Source of the DNA: Calliopum simillimum
Taxonomy: Eukaryota > Arthropoda > Insecta > Diptera > Lauxaniidae
Length of the DNA: 64,000 nt
Direction: 5' to 3'
Assembly (NCBI GenBank): GCA_951812925.1
Contig: OX638372.1
Span: 87,627,058 to 87,691,057, forward strand
In this document: positions 48,701-55,930 of the stretch, piece by piece
How the letters are laid out: every line of letters starts with the position of its first letter
Position numbering within the stretch: position 1 is the stretch's first letter
Translations under genes and position numbers: made by a program
Notes under the pieces: generated by a model
Told to the model about the DNA's origin: nothing
Seen by the model: the letters and a program-made list of their open reading frames with translations, nothing else
Database searches by the model: none

Positions 48701-50236
48701 ATGGTACAACATATTTTGATGAAATTTGGTATGCGGATCTGGATTACGAGTATCTAAAGCATAACGAAAAGTGGGCTTTGTTCAATAATTGTCAGGCCCA
48801 CTTTTTACCAAAATAAAAGTTTTAGTTAAGAACTCATGCACAAAAAAAAAAAATGGAATGAATGGCGAAATATTTTGGGTGCGTATCGATTTTAACGAAA
48901 TTTGGCATGGAGATAAGGTAAGCTCTAAGGAACGATAACATGACCATTATATTTTTCAGTGGGCGGTGCCACGCCCCTAAATAGAAAAAACGCTCTCACG
49001 GCTAAACCACTGCATCGATTTTTACGAAATTTGATATAGAAATAGGGTTAGCGCTAAGGAACGATAACATGACCATTATATTTTCCAGTGGGCGGTGCCA
49101 CGCCCCTAAATGGAAAAAACGCTCTCACGGCTAAACCACTGCATCAATTTTTACGAAATTTGATATTGAGATACGGCTGGCACTCAGGTACGATAACGTA
49201 ACCATTATGTTTTTCAGAGAGCGGCACCACGCCCCTAAATTGAAAAACGCTCTCGCGGCTTAACAACTGCAGCGATTTTCACGAAATTTGGTATGGAGAT
49301 AGGGTGGGCACTCAGAAACGATAACGTGACCATTATGCTTTGCAGTGGGCTGTACCACGCCCCTAAATGGAAAAACGCTTTCACGGCTAAACCACTACAT
49401 TGAATTTTTTTAATTTGAATATTTTTGTGTTTTATCTACCAAGGAAGGTTATAAAAACTTTTTGCTTTATAGTCAAATCGAAATGGTCGAATTTCGGCCT
49501 CAAGGCGAACTCTAGTAACTTTTAAAAGAAGACTCTTAGAAAAATTTTTAAAAATGCATTGGATACAAAGACTATTTATCGCGCAGTGTTTTATTTTTTA
49601 AATCACTCTGGAATTTATGAAGCAACGTTGACTTTTACTCTATTTTACTCAAAATTTACTTTTTGTCCCTTGTATCCCTTTGCTTCTAACCCCTTCATAT
49701 AGAAAACTACATAATATTTCTATTACTCACATCTTCTGGAACAAATTCATCCATACCATCGTCAAATACATAAGACATGTTTTTGGTCGTTTCTGTTTCA
49801 ATTTTTACCTTAGTATTTGTTGGATCAAATTTAAATTCAAGCTCTTCAATGGTGTATTCATCAACAAATGCTAATCTTTGTTGCTCCCCATTGTCCACTT
49901 CCATGGGTGCAATAAGTTCACTCAAACGCTTGTGTGAATGCTGGCAGGTCTTGCGAAATATGTAAGCCTCCTTTAGGCTTTGGAGGCATTTGGTACATAT
50001 TTTGTCCGGATAATGATCAAATTTTTGAATCTAAATAAATATAATAAATTAAACAGCTTGTTAATAAACAACACTTTACAACATACAGGCACCCCACCGC
50101 ACTCATGTATCAACAGCGTTAGATCTTTTCCAACGTCCTGATGAAAAATTGATTCCAAGCCCGTTGACGGCTTGTCCAGGCAAATACGACACACAATCCA
50201 TTTATCCATACCATCCTTAAAATTCATATGAAACAT
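20725..50236 (-). CDS. Gene 2: ZAD C2H2 zinc-finger protein (gene span)
   Basis: Hand-spliced exons in transcript order: 50236-50087, 50030-49731, 45323-45057, 34823-34612, 27964-27821, 27733-27650, 27585-27451, 27027-26890, 26821-26687, 25493-25356, 25288-25154, 20866-20725. All borders are AG/GT and all phases agree, giving 659 aa and 11 C2H2 fingers after an N-terminal ZAD, acidic linker and basic linker. The last A exon runs into TAA directly after the YQC-Glu codon, so it can be the terminal exon. The gene spans 29.5 kb because its introns hold pogo, Tc1-like and foldback insertions. Role: probable dimerising nuclear DNA-binding protein; targets unknown. Not verified by RNA. Confidence 0.72.
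21089..21926 (+). repeat. Family R1 repeat, fullest copy
   Basis: Begins with GTAAGGGTGTAAATTTTGGC and ATACCCTACACTGCAG. It holds about three 150-bp units with GGAGGTGCCACGCCC, then a (CCAG)n stretch at 21730-21783 and GCGTTACAAACGG. It ends CTGGGTGTAGGGTAT, inverted relative to the start. Non-coding. Fragments are at 1-317, 8738-9110, 22196-22275, 24206-24345 and 40430-40800. Confidence 0.7.
22196..22275 (-). repeat. Family R1 end fragment, inverted
   Basis: ATACCCTACACCCAGGGTAT through GAAGGAGGCGTGGCAGATAT is the reverse complement of the right end of the 21089-21926 copy. It is cut by the next element. Confidence 0.7.
22276..23050. mobile_element. Element with repeated CCGGTTGTGGGCC motifs
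   Basis: The ends are inverted repeats (GGGGTAAGGTAACCGGCTGT left; CAACCGCTTACCTTCCCC right). The motif CCGGTTGTGGGCC or its complement occurs about five times, clustered near both ends, like subterminal transposase sites. 775 bp, no transposase. It is inserted in an R1 fragment. Confidence 0.6.
23051..24054. other. Intron sequence, nothing recognised
   Basis: AT-rich part of the gene 2 intron between the last two exons. The open frames at 23207-23419 and 23830-24048 have no recognisable protein features. Confidence 0.45.
24055..24345. repeat. pogo-like end joined to an R1 fragment
   Basis: CATTCGTATTA(T)-type motifs repeat three to four times up to GGACGTCGACTG followed by TA. This resembles the subterminal motifs and TA border of a pogo-type element. 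From 24206 the sequence is family R1 (ATAAATGCAAGCTCTC ... GTGTAGGGTATTTAATG). The other pogo end was not located. Confidence 0.4.
24346..25153. other. Intron sequence, nothing recognised
   Basis: Gene 2 intron. A T- and A-rich stretch with an A run near 24556. No coding or repeat structure noticed. Confidence 0.45.
25154..25288 (-). CDS. Gene 2 zinc-finger B exon (E19)
   Basis: 135 nt. It reads [34 protein letters not shown] and ends KCHYR before GTAAG. Open throughout. Confidence 0.87.
25356..25493 (-). CDS. Gene 2 zinc-finger A exon (E18)
   Basis: 138 nt. It reads [17 protein letters not shown], then HKIEVH and linker [12 protein letters not shown]. The intron to E19 is 67 bp. Confidence 0.87.
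25494..26686. other. Intron sequence, nothing recognised
   Basis: Intron of gene 2 between cassettes. T run at 25673-25689; no gene or clear repeat. Confidence 0.45.
26687..26821 (-). CDS. Gene 2 zinc-finger B exon (E17)
   Basis: 135 nt. It reads [34 protein letters not shown] and ends KWHYR. The donor is GTTAG, not GTAAG, so read-through would add a few residues instead of stopping at once. Confidence 0.87.
26890..27027 (-). CDS. Gene 2 zinc-finger A exon (E16)
   Basis: 138 nt. It reads [17 protein letters not shown], then HKVEVH and linker [12 protein letters not shown]. The intron to E17 is 68 bp. Confidence 0.87.
27451..27585 (-). CDS. Gene 2 zinc-finger B exon (E15)
   Basis: 135 nt. 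It reads [34 protein letters not shown] and ends GIHHR, donor GTTAG. It is joined to the C exon, not directly to an A exon. Confidence 0.87.
27650..27733 (-). CDS. Gene 2 single-finger C exon (E14)
   Basis: 84 nt, exactly 28 codons, phase 2 on both sides. It reads [27 protein letters not shown]. It equals the first part of a B exon with a donor placed after the next Cys, so including or skipping it adds or removes exactly one finger. Confidence 0.83.
27821..27964 (-). CDS. Gene 2 zinc-finger A exon (E13)
   Basis: 144 nt. It reads [19 protein letters not shown], then HKVEIH and linker [12 protein letters not shown]. The linker before the first Cys is two residues longer than in other A exons. 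It is the first finger exon after exon 4 of gene 2; the C2HC exon of gene 1 is missing. Confidence 0.85.
28113..28178. mobile_element. Short copy of the TCACACGAAGGGCAC MITE
   Basis: 66 bp, TCACACGAAGGGCACCAC ... GTGCCCTTCGTGTGA; an internally deleted relative of 17442-17559. Confidence 0.6.
28333..29794. mobile_element. 1.46-kb foldback element with near-identical arms
   Basis: CACAGCGAGCCTTAACCA at the left is mirrored at the right (TGGTTAAGGCTCGCTGTG). The arms, about 28333-28855 and 29273-29794, differ at only a few bases. The loop is about 415 bp. ATGT flanks both ends (28329-28332, 29795-29798), a possible 4-bp target duplication. No transposase. A small diverged relative lies at 61330-61510. 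Confidence 0.8.
29857..29968. mobile_element. MITE fragment ending TTATGGACAGCCCC
   Basis: The right end GGCTTATGGACAGCCCC matches the MITE at 18276-18400; the left terminus is not clear. Confidence 0.45.
30000..31000. other. Intron sequence with a short internal duplication
   Basis: CCACTAAAATGTCGTAAAAAGTCATGAAACGCG near 30390 recurs near 30525, so about 130 bp is duplicated. No coding content recognised. Confidence 0.4.
31003..34030 (-). mobile_element. Complete pogo/jerky-type DNA transposon (element P1)
   Basis: The ends GAGTAGAACGGGGCAATGTC (left) and its mirror at the right lie between TA at 31001-31002 and 34031-34032. The motif GGGGTAATGTCGTGCAC or its complement recurs inside both ends (about 31145, 31180, 33995). 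This fits subterminal transposase binding sites. Length 3028 bp with one open transposase gene on the minus strand. Two deletion derivatives lie at 37818-38714. It sits in intron 4 of gene 2. Confidence 0.9.
31701..33320 (-). CDS. Transposase of element P1 (DDE_1, pogo superfamily)
   Basis: Two exons, 33320-33138 and 33077-31701, with a 60-bp GT-AG intron and matching phase give 519 aa without a break. The N-terminus has a pipsqueak-like helix-turn-helix ([20 protein letters not shown]), followed by a CENP-B-like DNA-binding region. The catalytic triad is visible: VWNMDET (Asp186), [10 protein letters not shown] (Asp285) and [13 protein letters not shown] (Asp321), a D-D35D spacing. The C-terminus is basic. 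Because both terminal repeats and the frame are present, this copy may be recent; whether it is active cannot be told. It is unrelated in function to the host zinc-finger gene that contains it. Confidence 0.88.
34032..34256. repeat. Palindrome next to element P1
   Basis: AAACATATTTTTTTGACACTTGG at the left is mirrored near 34232-34256. 225 bp, non-coding; the site that took the P1 insertion. Confidence 0.55.
34612..34823 (-). CDS. Gene 2 exon 4, basic linker
   Basis: 212 nt, same length and phases as gene 1 exon 4. It includes [20 protein letters not shown] and ends NTDC-GA. After it, a C2HC exon like 11525-11584 would be expected about 60 bp downstream, but the sequence there is unrelated. 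Confidence 0.83.
35030..35175. repeat. GAAATAACGCCC-motif repeat, copy 4
   Basis: Carries CGATATAACACCCA, CGAAATAATGTCC and the inverted GGGCGATAATC, GGAAATACCGCCC. It is continuous where the copy at 318-833 holds the 381-bp MITE. Confidence 0.55.
35520..35960. repeat. Tandem repeat, about 130-bp units
   Basis: AGGGTGGCCCTCATACAAAAA and AGGGTGGCTCTCATACAAAAA begin two units; related sequence in the other orientation lies at 44180-44540. Confidence 0.5.
36178..36356. repeat. Left arm of a wide inverted repeat
   Basis: TCAATATCGAGCC and ATAGCAACAAAAAAATCTA are mirrored in 38720-38880. The two arms embrace 2.36 kb that holds the foldback and pogo derivatives. Confidence 0.5.
36422..37765. mobile_element. 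TA-flanked 1.34-kb foldback element
   Basis: GCCCAGGAAAATAA ... TTATTTTCCTGGGC between TA dinucleotides. Each arm is about 670 bp and nearly a full mirror, with a centre at about 37095 around the mirrored AACCGGTTT and GAAGTAACCGTTTAGAAG motifs. Non-coding. Confidence 0.85.
37818..38361 (+). mobile_element. Deletion derivative of element P1
   Basis: 544 bp with the P1 ends (GAGTAGAACGGGGTAATGTC and its mirror) and TA on both sides, in the opposite orientation to P1. It keeps P1 subterminal regions (for example the CTCTACAGAGTAACGTTTT-like block) and no transposase. Confidence 0.85.
38364..38714 (+). mobile_element. Second P1 end fragment
   Basis: The reverse complement of about 31003-31330 of P1, with a complete outer end followed by TA. 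It begins exactly where the first derivative ends, suggesting that one derivative inserted into another P1 copy. Confidence 0.75.
38720..38880. repeat. Right arm of the wide inverted repeat
   Basis: GGCTCGATATTGATTTT, TCGTAGATTGTTTTGTTGCTAT and GACTCGGCCTAATGCG are the mirror of 36178-36356. Confidence 0.5.
39130..39200 (+). mobile_element. Tc1-like end fragment
   Basis: CAGTGGCGGACAAAACTGGA preceded by TA is a typical Tc1-family terminal sequence. I do not see the other end or a transposase. Confidence 0.5.
39426..40893. repeat. Inverted repeat around a repeat-rich core
   Basis: GCACACAGGTGCCAATCGAA and AAGTAAAAGCTGGCCAAAAA at 39427-39466 are mirrored at about 40851-40893. The core includes a family R1 block at 40430-40800 with three GGAGGTGCCACGCCC units. 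No gene. Confidence 0.5.
41225..44178 (-). mobile_element. Complete pogo/jerky-type transposon (element P2)
   Basis: The inverted ends extend about 80 bp, from TCTCGTTTCTAAATTT through CAACGAGGAGTGTTTATCGA, mirrored at 44100-44178. Subterminal motifs of the form TATACCACATTAGCCG occur near 41520, 43715 and 43740. A target duplication was not clear. 2954 bp, in intron 3 of gene 2. Confidence 0.82.
42043..43632 (-). CDS. Transposase of element P2 (DDE_1, pogo superfamily)
   Basis: A single uninterrupted 529-aa frame. It begins [20 protein letters not shown], a pipsqueak-type helix-turn-helix, with [21 protein letters not shown]-like region follows. The catalytic Asp residues are in IWNVDETGL (180), [11 protein letters not shown] (290) and [11 protein letters not shown] (328), about D-D37D. 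The C-terminus is basic ([17 protein letters not shown]). Full length and free of stops, so this copy is young or conserved. It differs clearly from the transposase of P1 (no intron, different terminal repeats), so two separate pogo lineages are present. Confidence 0.9.
   Translation of the reverse strand: MPKKGRIRSWSQENMKKAIEAVRNNEMGILIASKTFEVPRSTLQRMARSGKPLQELFSINLGRKPIFNEELEQDLIKYLFVMESAYWGLSKSDVRSIAFQLAKQNKIPNTFSTVTKSAGKDWLNGFCKRHKDTLTIRSKTETSFDRAKVFSRERVKDFFDLLEKKMEKHKFPATHIWNVDETGLTVVQSNVSKVVAKKDKRQVSAMTSAQRESLIMVINCMSAGGVFIPPYFIFPRKEFDAQLMKDAPPGSKSSCHISGWVQLDIFTKWFHHFLQNTKPSKEEPILLILDGHYSSHTKNIQVLDLARQNGVVIISLPPHSTHKMQPVDRAFISPLKVYFSDEIRRFTRENGRKVTQFDLIGLFSKAYLKVQSKQIAINGFRCTGIYPFDRNIFSDADFIEAEMFEEDYVTADSASIPMVSNAIISQDVPTCEPVASTSSGIITPWQFPPMPKMQISLSNRRGKKSKVTLLTSSPNIQEFEERFSLYKNQSKIKKPKPSTKLPKRPIKAPINRNEIGSDTEISIIFAESE
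44180..44540. repeat. Tandem repeat, about 135-bp units
   Basis: CATGTGAATCGATTA and CGGTCTTTG recur three times (about 44200, 44340, 44485), with CACCCTAA blocks between them. It is the inverted relative of 35520-35960. Confidence 0.55.
44541..45056. other. Intron sequence, nothing recognised
   Basis: AT-rich intron of gene 2 just downstream of exon 3. No gene or repeat noticed. Confidence 0.45.
45057..45323 (-). CDS. Gene 2 exon 3, acidic linker
   Basis: 267 nt, phase 0 at both ends. It includes [19 protein letters not shown], matching gene 1 exon 3, and ends DDELIKKK. An acceptor three bases earlier is possible. No domain recognised. Confidence 0.8.
45560..45894. mobile_element. MITE-like element with GTGCAACGCGCG motifs
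   Basis: The ends TATATAGAAGGCAGCGTGTG and the mirror of CACGCGCTTCCCTCTATATA form an inverted repeat. A related copy at about 50825-53828 is split by later insertions. Non-coding. Confidence 0.6.
45931..47598. mobile_element. Tc1-like element rearranged into a snap-back (two 5' halves)
   Basis: CAGTGTTCCAATTATATC is mirrored at the right end, with TA on both sides. The total of 1668 bp is normal for a Tc1 element. Inside, the left half encodes the transposase N-terminal region on the plus strand ([39 protein letters not shown] at about 46450-46730). The right half encodes the same region on the minus strand (46694-47221). The catalytic half is missing from both arms. Confidence 0.85.
47740..49410. 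repeat. Two adjacent tandem-repeat blocks with GTGGGCGG motifs
   Basis: From 47740 to about 48830 a unit of about 428 bp repeats 2.5 times (GTGGGCGGGATCGAA at 47916 and 48345). From 48880 to 49410 a unit of about 129 bp repeats four times (ACGATAAC(A/G)TGACCATTAT; GTGGGCGGTGCCACGCCCCT). Related 129-bp sequence is at 60790-61080. Non-coding, in intron 2 of gene 2. Confidence 0.75.
49731..50030 (-). CDS. Gene 2 exon 2, second half of ZAD
   Basis: 300 nt starting [16 protein letters not shown], giving the second ZAD Cys pair, then [15 protein letters not shown] as in gene 1 and an acidic region ending DEFVPED before GTGAG. Phase 0 on both sides. Confidence 0.9.
50087..50236 (-). CDS. Gene 2 exon 1, start of ZAD
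   Basis: 50 codons, exactly as in gene 1: [20 protein letters not shown], then STGLESIF and HECGGVP before GTATGT. The intron is 56 bp. Confidence 0.88.
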
Positions 50237-50289
50237 CCAGTAAAACAAAATCTTTTTAAAACAATTCACACACAAAATGCAGTTTTCAC

Positions 50290-50374
50290 CAAAAATAGTT
50301 CTGCTCGATGTTAACGTTTAGCGAAGAGCCAAAATAATAGAGATGAGATATTTTATCGCCCTTACATCAATGCT
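50290..50374 (-). promoter_or_regulatory. Conserved 5' block upstream of gene 2
   Basis: About 54 bp upstream of the ATG. It shares the GGCGATAA-TCTCATC block and CGAGCAGAAC with 15388-15455. Likely promoter or 5' UTR; no TATA box is obvious. Confidence 0.45.
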
Positions 50375-50961
50375 GTTTTTGCATGGTTGAATTATCCTGG
50401 TTGCAGCGATAACAAATGCTGCTTCTTCTTAAACTACGAAAATGTCAAAATTTTCTAGACTTTTGACAGATAGCACAAGCCAAGATCAGGGTTCCAATTT
50501 TGTTTATTTTGACAACTTGCCATAACCATTGTTATTGAATCATGCTGTTTCTGCATGTGTTTTGCATGGTTGAATATTGGTTGTTATTGAACCATGTGTG
50601 TTTTGCAACTTTTCAGAACGATACTTGTGCATAAATAAATTAAATTGTTCCAAATTGTATTCCTTAAAACATGTAAAAGCCTCGAAAACATCGTAAGTTC
50701 GTAAAACTGCCAAAGTTCGTTTTGATGTTGACAGCTACTACGAGTTTACGAGGCTTTCGTTGCATTTACACGTTTTAAAGAATACCCTCAATGAAATTTA
50801 CATATCATCGTAAATTCAAAAAAAAAAAAAATGAATAAAGGGTGCGCTATATAGAGGGCAACGCGTGTGCTGTTGCATAGATCGCGTAAACGCGCTTTCA
50901 AATACACTCAGAATGGTCTTTATTATATAGGCCAGTGGTCGGCAAATTAATGAGTGAGAGT

Positions 50962-53569
50962 CAGTGCTGTCGTTTTGAAAAGTTTGAGCGAAGTGAATTT
51001 TTGTAAAAAGTGAAGTGTTGCGAAGTAAAATTCTGAAAAAGTGAAGTCTTAGCGAAGTGAACACAAAAATCACAATTTTATTTATTCAATTTATTAATTT
51101 TTATGCTACACATAACAAAATTTTAAAATATATTTTAAAAAAATTAATAAAAAATTTCTTAGGTCAAAAATTTACCGAAATATGGCCGGCCACTCGAACA
51201 TGGAAATTTTGCTTATGCGGTCGAAAAAACGGTTTTTACCCAAAACAAGGCATCTTACGAAAAATGTGTATAAAGCTAAAAATGCTTAGAATAGTCCAAG
51301 AAATACAGTTGCGGTCAACTAATTAGCAACGCAGCGGTGTATTACATTTATTTGTTAATTTATCACAATTTTCTGAAGAAACTTTAAAAACTTACAATAA
51401 TTATTTGTTAAGTACACTTCACTTTATGCAAAAGGAAGCCCCTACTATTTTGTTTTTTAATATATTGAGTAAGGATTAATAATCCTCTCGGTCATATAAT
51501 TAACAACGCTTTGTTTATTTTTAATCAAAGCAACTTTTTATTTAAAAAACATTTAATATTTCGTTGCAAAACCATTATTTCTCATAACTGCTTCACACAT
51601 ACCAGCTATTGACTCCACTAATTTTTGGCGCACAGCATTTGGAATGGCTTGCCGTTCCATCTTTACTTTTGCAAATAACTCCAAGAAGTTTCCAACTTTA
51701 TGCAACTAAACTTTTTTTTTTAATTGCTCCCAGAGGTTCTCGATGGGATTGAGGTCTACGCTGCATGAAGGCCGATCCAATAGTGGGATGTTATTTTCCT
51801 CCATACACCGTTTTGTTAACCGCTTGGTATGCTTCGGATCGTTATCTTGCTGTAGGATCCAAGACAGTGGTATGCTTTCATCACAGAATGGAACCATTAC
51901 ATCATTAAGGATAGAAATATACTGGTGGTGATCCATATGGCCCTCAATCTTTGGAATGGGACCAACACCAAAACGAAGCCTCTTCTACAATATTAGAAGT
52001 GAACAGAAAGAAAAGGTTACAGTTCGCCGGAAATATAGGCACTGGTCAGTAAAAGAATAGAAAAAAGTCCTTTTTTCGGATGAAACCCAAATTAATAGAG
52101 TTTCGTCTGATGGTAAAACCTACTTCCGTCGTCTTAGACTAAAGAAATTTGACCCAAAATACACACGTCCTAGACTGAAGTATAGTGGTGGAAATATTAG
52201 ATCTGGGGATCCATGTCATGGCGCGGTGTTGGTCCCATTGCAAAGATTGAGGGCCATATGAATCAGCACCAGCAAATTTCTATCCTTATGGTTCCATTCT
52301 GTGATGAAAACATGCCAGTGTTTTGCATCCTGCAGCAAGATAACGATCCGAAGCATACCCTTGCGGTTAACAAAACGGTGTATGGAGGAAAATTACATCC
52401 CACTATTGGATCGGCCTTCATGCAGCGTAGATCTCAATCCCATCAAGAACCTCTGGGAGCAATTAAAAAAAATAGTTTAGTTGCATAAAATTGGAAACTT
52501 CTTGGAGCTATTTGCAAAAGTAAAGATGGAACGGGAAGCCATTCCAAATGCTGTGCGCCAACAATTAGTGGAGTCAATAGCTGGTAGGTGTGAAGCAGTT
52601 ATGAGAAATAATGGTTTTGCAACGAAATATTAAATGTTTTTTAAATAAAAAGTTGCTTTGATTAAAAATAAACAAAGCGTTGTTAATTATATGACCGAGA
52701 GGATTATTAATCCTTACTCAATATGTTAAAAAACAAAATAGTAGGGGCTTCCTTTTGCATAAAGTGAAGTGTACTTAACAAATAATTATTGTAAGACCAT
52801 CAACCGATATAAAGTTTTTAAAGTTTCTTCAGAAAATTATGATATATTGACAAATAAATGTAATACACCGCTGCGTTGCTAATTAGTTGACCGCAACTGT
52901 ACGTGTGAATTTTTTTCAGAATCTTTCTTAATATATTTTTTTTTTACCAATTTTTTAAAAATTATAAAATGTTCGCAAAAATTAAACGTATTCTTTGAAT
53001 GATTCTAAGTATCTTAGGCATTATACACTTTTCTCGTAAGACGCCTTTTTTTGAGTAAAAAAAATTTTCCGACCACTTAAAAAAAATTTAAATGTTCGAG
53101 TAGCCATATTTCAGCCAATTTTTCACCTAAAAATTTTATAATGAAGCGTTTAAAAGGAAATTTTATCTATTTTTATGATATTCTGCTATATCTTTACCAA
53201 TCTCTGACCCTAAAACAGTTATAGACAAAAGAGTAAAAAACATAAGAATTCGAAATTTTTGCTTACTTTTTTTGGTCTATAAATTATTTCGATGGCAAAT
53301 TTAATTCTCTACAAAAAGTTGCCTGTGAAGTATATCGAAATTTTGCTATGTTCGCTAGATATATTGAAAAAACAAATTACTTCCCAGTCAGGGCAGGTTT
53401 CGGGCATACAAAAAAGTATGTTTCTGAACTCTCATAAAAAGAATACACATTTTAAGGCAAATTTTTTATTCAAGAAAAAATGAAGTGATTTTATGAAAGG
53501 GGAAGTGGCGAAGTGTTTTTGATAAAAAAGGAGCAAAACACTTCAATTGAAGTGTAAACGACAGCACTG
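50962..53569. mobile_element. hAT-type element, inner insertion (8-bp duplication GTGAGAGT)
   Basis: CAGTGCTGTCGTTT is mirrored at 53556-53569, with GTGAGAGT at 50954-50961 and 53570-53577. Subterminal GAAGTG motifs (GCGAAGTGAA, AAAAAGTGAAGTG) are frequent at both ends. No hAT transposase is visible; it holds the Tc1 snap-back. Confidence 0.88.
51306..52899. mobile_element. Tc1-like snap-back (two 3' halves)
   Basis: CAGTTGCGGTCAACTAATTA is mirrored at the right end, with TA on both sides; 1594 bp. The minus strand of the left arm (51936-51706) encodes the C-terminal catalytic half (WILQQDNDPKHT, SVDLNPIENLWEQLKK). The right arm encodes the same on the plus strand (about 52225-52490, broken frames). 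The central part carries one LFSDETQINRV block. The N-terminal DNA-binding half is absent. Confidence 0.88.
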
Positions 53570-53829
53570 GTGAGAGTTTATGTTTGAGAGAAGATAGATA
53601 GAAGAAAGAAAAGGATAGAGAGAGCTAGGTAGATTTTTGAGAGCACAATTGTGCTATAGAATGCCGATCACTGATATAGGCAGACGTGCTCCTGCACTTC
53701 GCTTATACGTTTTTCTTTAATTTTGAACTTAATTTTTTTGTTAATTTATTTTATCAACTGCAAAAATTACTTATAAACAATGGAAACGAAATGTCAAACG
53801 CAAATGATGCATTCAAAAAGTTGAATGTT

Positions 53830-54682
53830 GGTCACAGAAACTTCAGAAAGCAAGTGCAAGATATAAGCAAAAACTAGTTGAATTTGATCTAAAGGGTGTG
53901 GCACCATCCGTACAACCGAATTTTCCCTAGAAGGCTGATGAATAAGCTTTACAATTCCGTTTACAAGAAGTCTCTAAACTTACTACTTTCAAAAATTGGA
54001 AGATTTACCTCTACTGCATTCCACTCAAGCGCTTGGCTTCAAACTTTTTTTAGTTCATTTCATTTTCATTTATTCAATCATACAATATAAAAGATACTTG
54101 TGATCAAAATATTTATAAATAAGGAACTTAAGTAGTTTATCTCTTCAGCATATAGCTGGTACGTACATATTCTCCTGTAACTCCTAGGAGGAGCTTAGGG
54201 CCAAAATGAAACGTCTCTACAACGAAAACTCCACACCTTTCTTAAGTATTTTTCAACGGCTGTGCTTGTGTACAGTGTATCTGTTATATTGATGGTTGGA
54301 GAAAATGGATCACTTGAAGTTGGATCTTTTAGTAAACATGCTTTCTTCTGTAGAGGTAATTGTTGATTGCTCAATGTAATACTTGCTTATGATGTGTCAG
54401 TAGACAGATTTCCTTCTTTAATCAATTTATCAAGATCTTCTATAAGACTATTTCACCACTAATTCGTTTAGCACTAAATATTCCGTTTTGAAATATTCAA
54501 AGCATTTCAAGTAAAACTTTTAAATGTTACTGTTGCTCATTCTATTGATTTCTCCGTCACACTATTTAATATGAAGAAATTGTTAGAAGTTATTTATTAA
54601 TATTATCACTAAGTAATTTATTGCGTAGGATTTGTTTGTTATTTTTAACGTAATTTATAACATCATTTTTCTGTTTATCACT
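53830..54682. other. Spacer, nothing recognised
   Basis: Between the nested insertions and the next dispersed repeat. Open frames here are short and featureless. Confidence 0.4.
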
Positions 54683-55930
54683 AGCTGGCCCGGTAGCGAC
54701 CTTGTTCGCCCGTTTCCGATGATCTTTACATATGTTCCAAGGCCCATTCATCTCTGTCGTCCTTCTCTTCCAACCCCTCATATTTTTCAAGGTGAATAGA
54801 ATATATATTTATGTACCAACTTTTATAATGATAGCTACTATAGGCGAAGAAATATAGCATTTTGAGTATTTTACCTGTACGGGGGGTGCAAATCTCTTTC
54901 GTTCAATCCCTCTTAAGCTTTTCATGCTGAATAGTAGACGCAATAAACATCCATGTACCAAGTTTCATAATGATACATAGCTGATATAGAAACACTGATA
55001 TAGCATTTTGTGTGTTTTTTCATATGGGGGGCTCAACGTCCCCTGCTTCAATCCCCCTCAAATTTTGCATGGTTGATGGCAAATACATTCTGCATAAGTT
55101 CACTAACTTTTATAACACAGTGCAACATTTTTCAAGTCATTGACGATGAACTAAAATCCGTTATAAGGCGTCGAAAGTACTCGCCGAAACAAGTAATTCT
55201 GCCAGAGCGTTTTGCAAAGTTGACTCATATAAGGATTTTATGGTAATTTTTGCGATTTTAAGGCACTAGATGAATTTTTTTCCGTTAAGTTTGTTCGGCA
55301 TTTTTTTTTTCTTTTATACAATAGCTACATCATTGCAATATCATCAAAACAATATCTCGGCTCGTTACCGAGATATAGCCATATGAAAAAATCGAAAAAT
55401 CGCTCAAAGTTGCAATTTTCAGCTGGATAATTATAATTATAATGCCGAAAATTGCAACTTTTTGCCTCAAATTGGATTTTGAGCGATTTTTCGATTTTTT
55501 CATATGACTTCAGCAATGTTGTAGCTATTGTATAGAAGAAAAAAAAATGCGGAACAAACTTAACCGAAAAAAATTCAACTAGTGCCTTAAAATCGCAAAA
55601 ATGACCATAAAATCCTTATATGAGTCAACTTTGCAAAACACTCTGGCAGAATTACTTGTTTCGGCGAGTACTTTCGACGCCTTATAACGGATTTTAGTTC
55701 ACTTTTCATGTGTCGCACTGTGTAATCATAGCTTGTATAACTGCAGAGATATATGTAGCAATTTTTGTATTTTTTTTCGTATGGGGAACGCAACCCCCGT
55801 CCCCCGCAGCGGCATCTCACCCTCTTATGAACCTTCTACAGACCATAACAAACAATTTAAAAAAAAATTATTTAAATCGGCAATGTAGTTTCCACGTCCA
55901 TAAGCTACATCCGGACACCATTTCATTTTT
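54683..55930 (+). repeat. Dispersed repeat, CTAGCTGGCCCGG head, with foldback inserted
   Basis: The head resembles 9888. Units with ATATAGCATTTTG and TCAATCCC(C/T)CTC repeat, and it ends in TTTTTATATAGAT. The foldback at 55116-55722 interrupts it. Confidence 0.5.
55116..55722. mobile_element. Foldback element, CACAGTGCAAC ends
   Basis: CACAGTGCAACATTTTTCA is mirrored near the right end (CATGTGTCGCACTGTG). The arms are about 280 bp and well conserved (for example the mirrored GTTATAAGGCGTCG motif), with TAA on both sides. Non-coding. Confidence 0.8.

Larger units (their letters stand above)
50933..53673. mobile_element. hAT-type MITE, outer insertion (8-bp duplication ATATAGGC)
   Basis: CAGTGGTCGGCA at the left, TGCCGATCACTG at the right, with ATATAGGC exactly at 50925-50932 and 53674-53681. 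Without the inner insertion it is about 130 bp. Ends and 8-bp duplication are typical of hAT elements. Confidence 0.88.
50825..53828. repeat. Copy of the 45560 element, split by insertions
   Basis: 50825-50932 (CTATATAGAGGGCAACGCGTG) and 53674-53828 (CTGCACTTC, AAACGAAATGTCAAACGCA) are the two halves of a relative of 45560-45894. The 2.7 kb between them is explained by the hAT and Tc1 insertions listed next. Confidence 0.7.

Noticed and set aside
47740..49410. CRISPR-like array
   Set aside because: Units of 129 and 428 bp without constant short repeats and unique spacers; this is eukaryotic satellite-like DNA.
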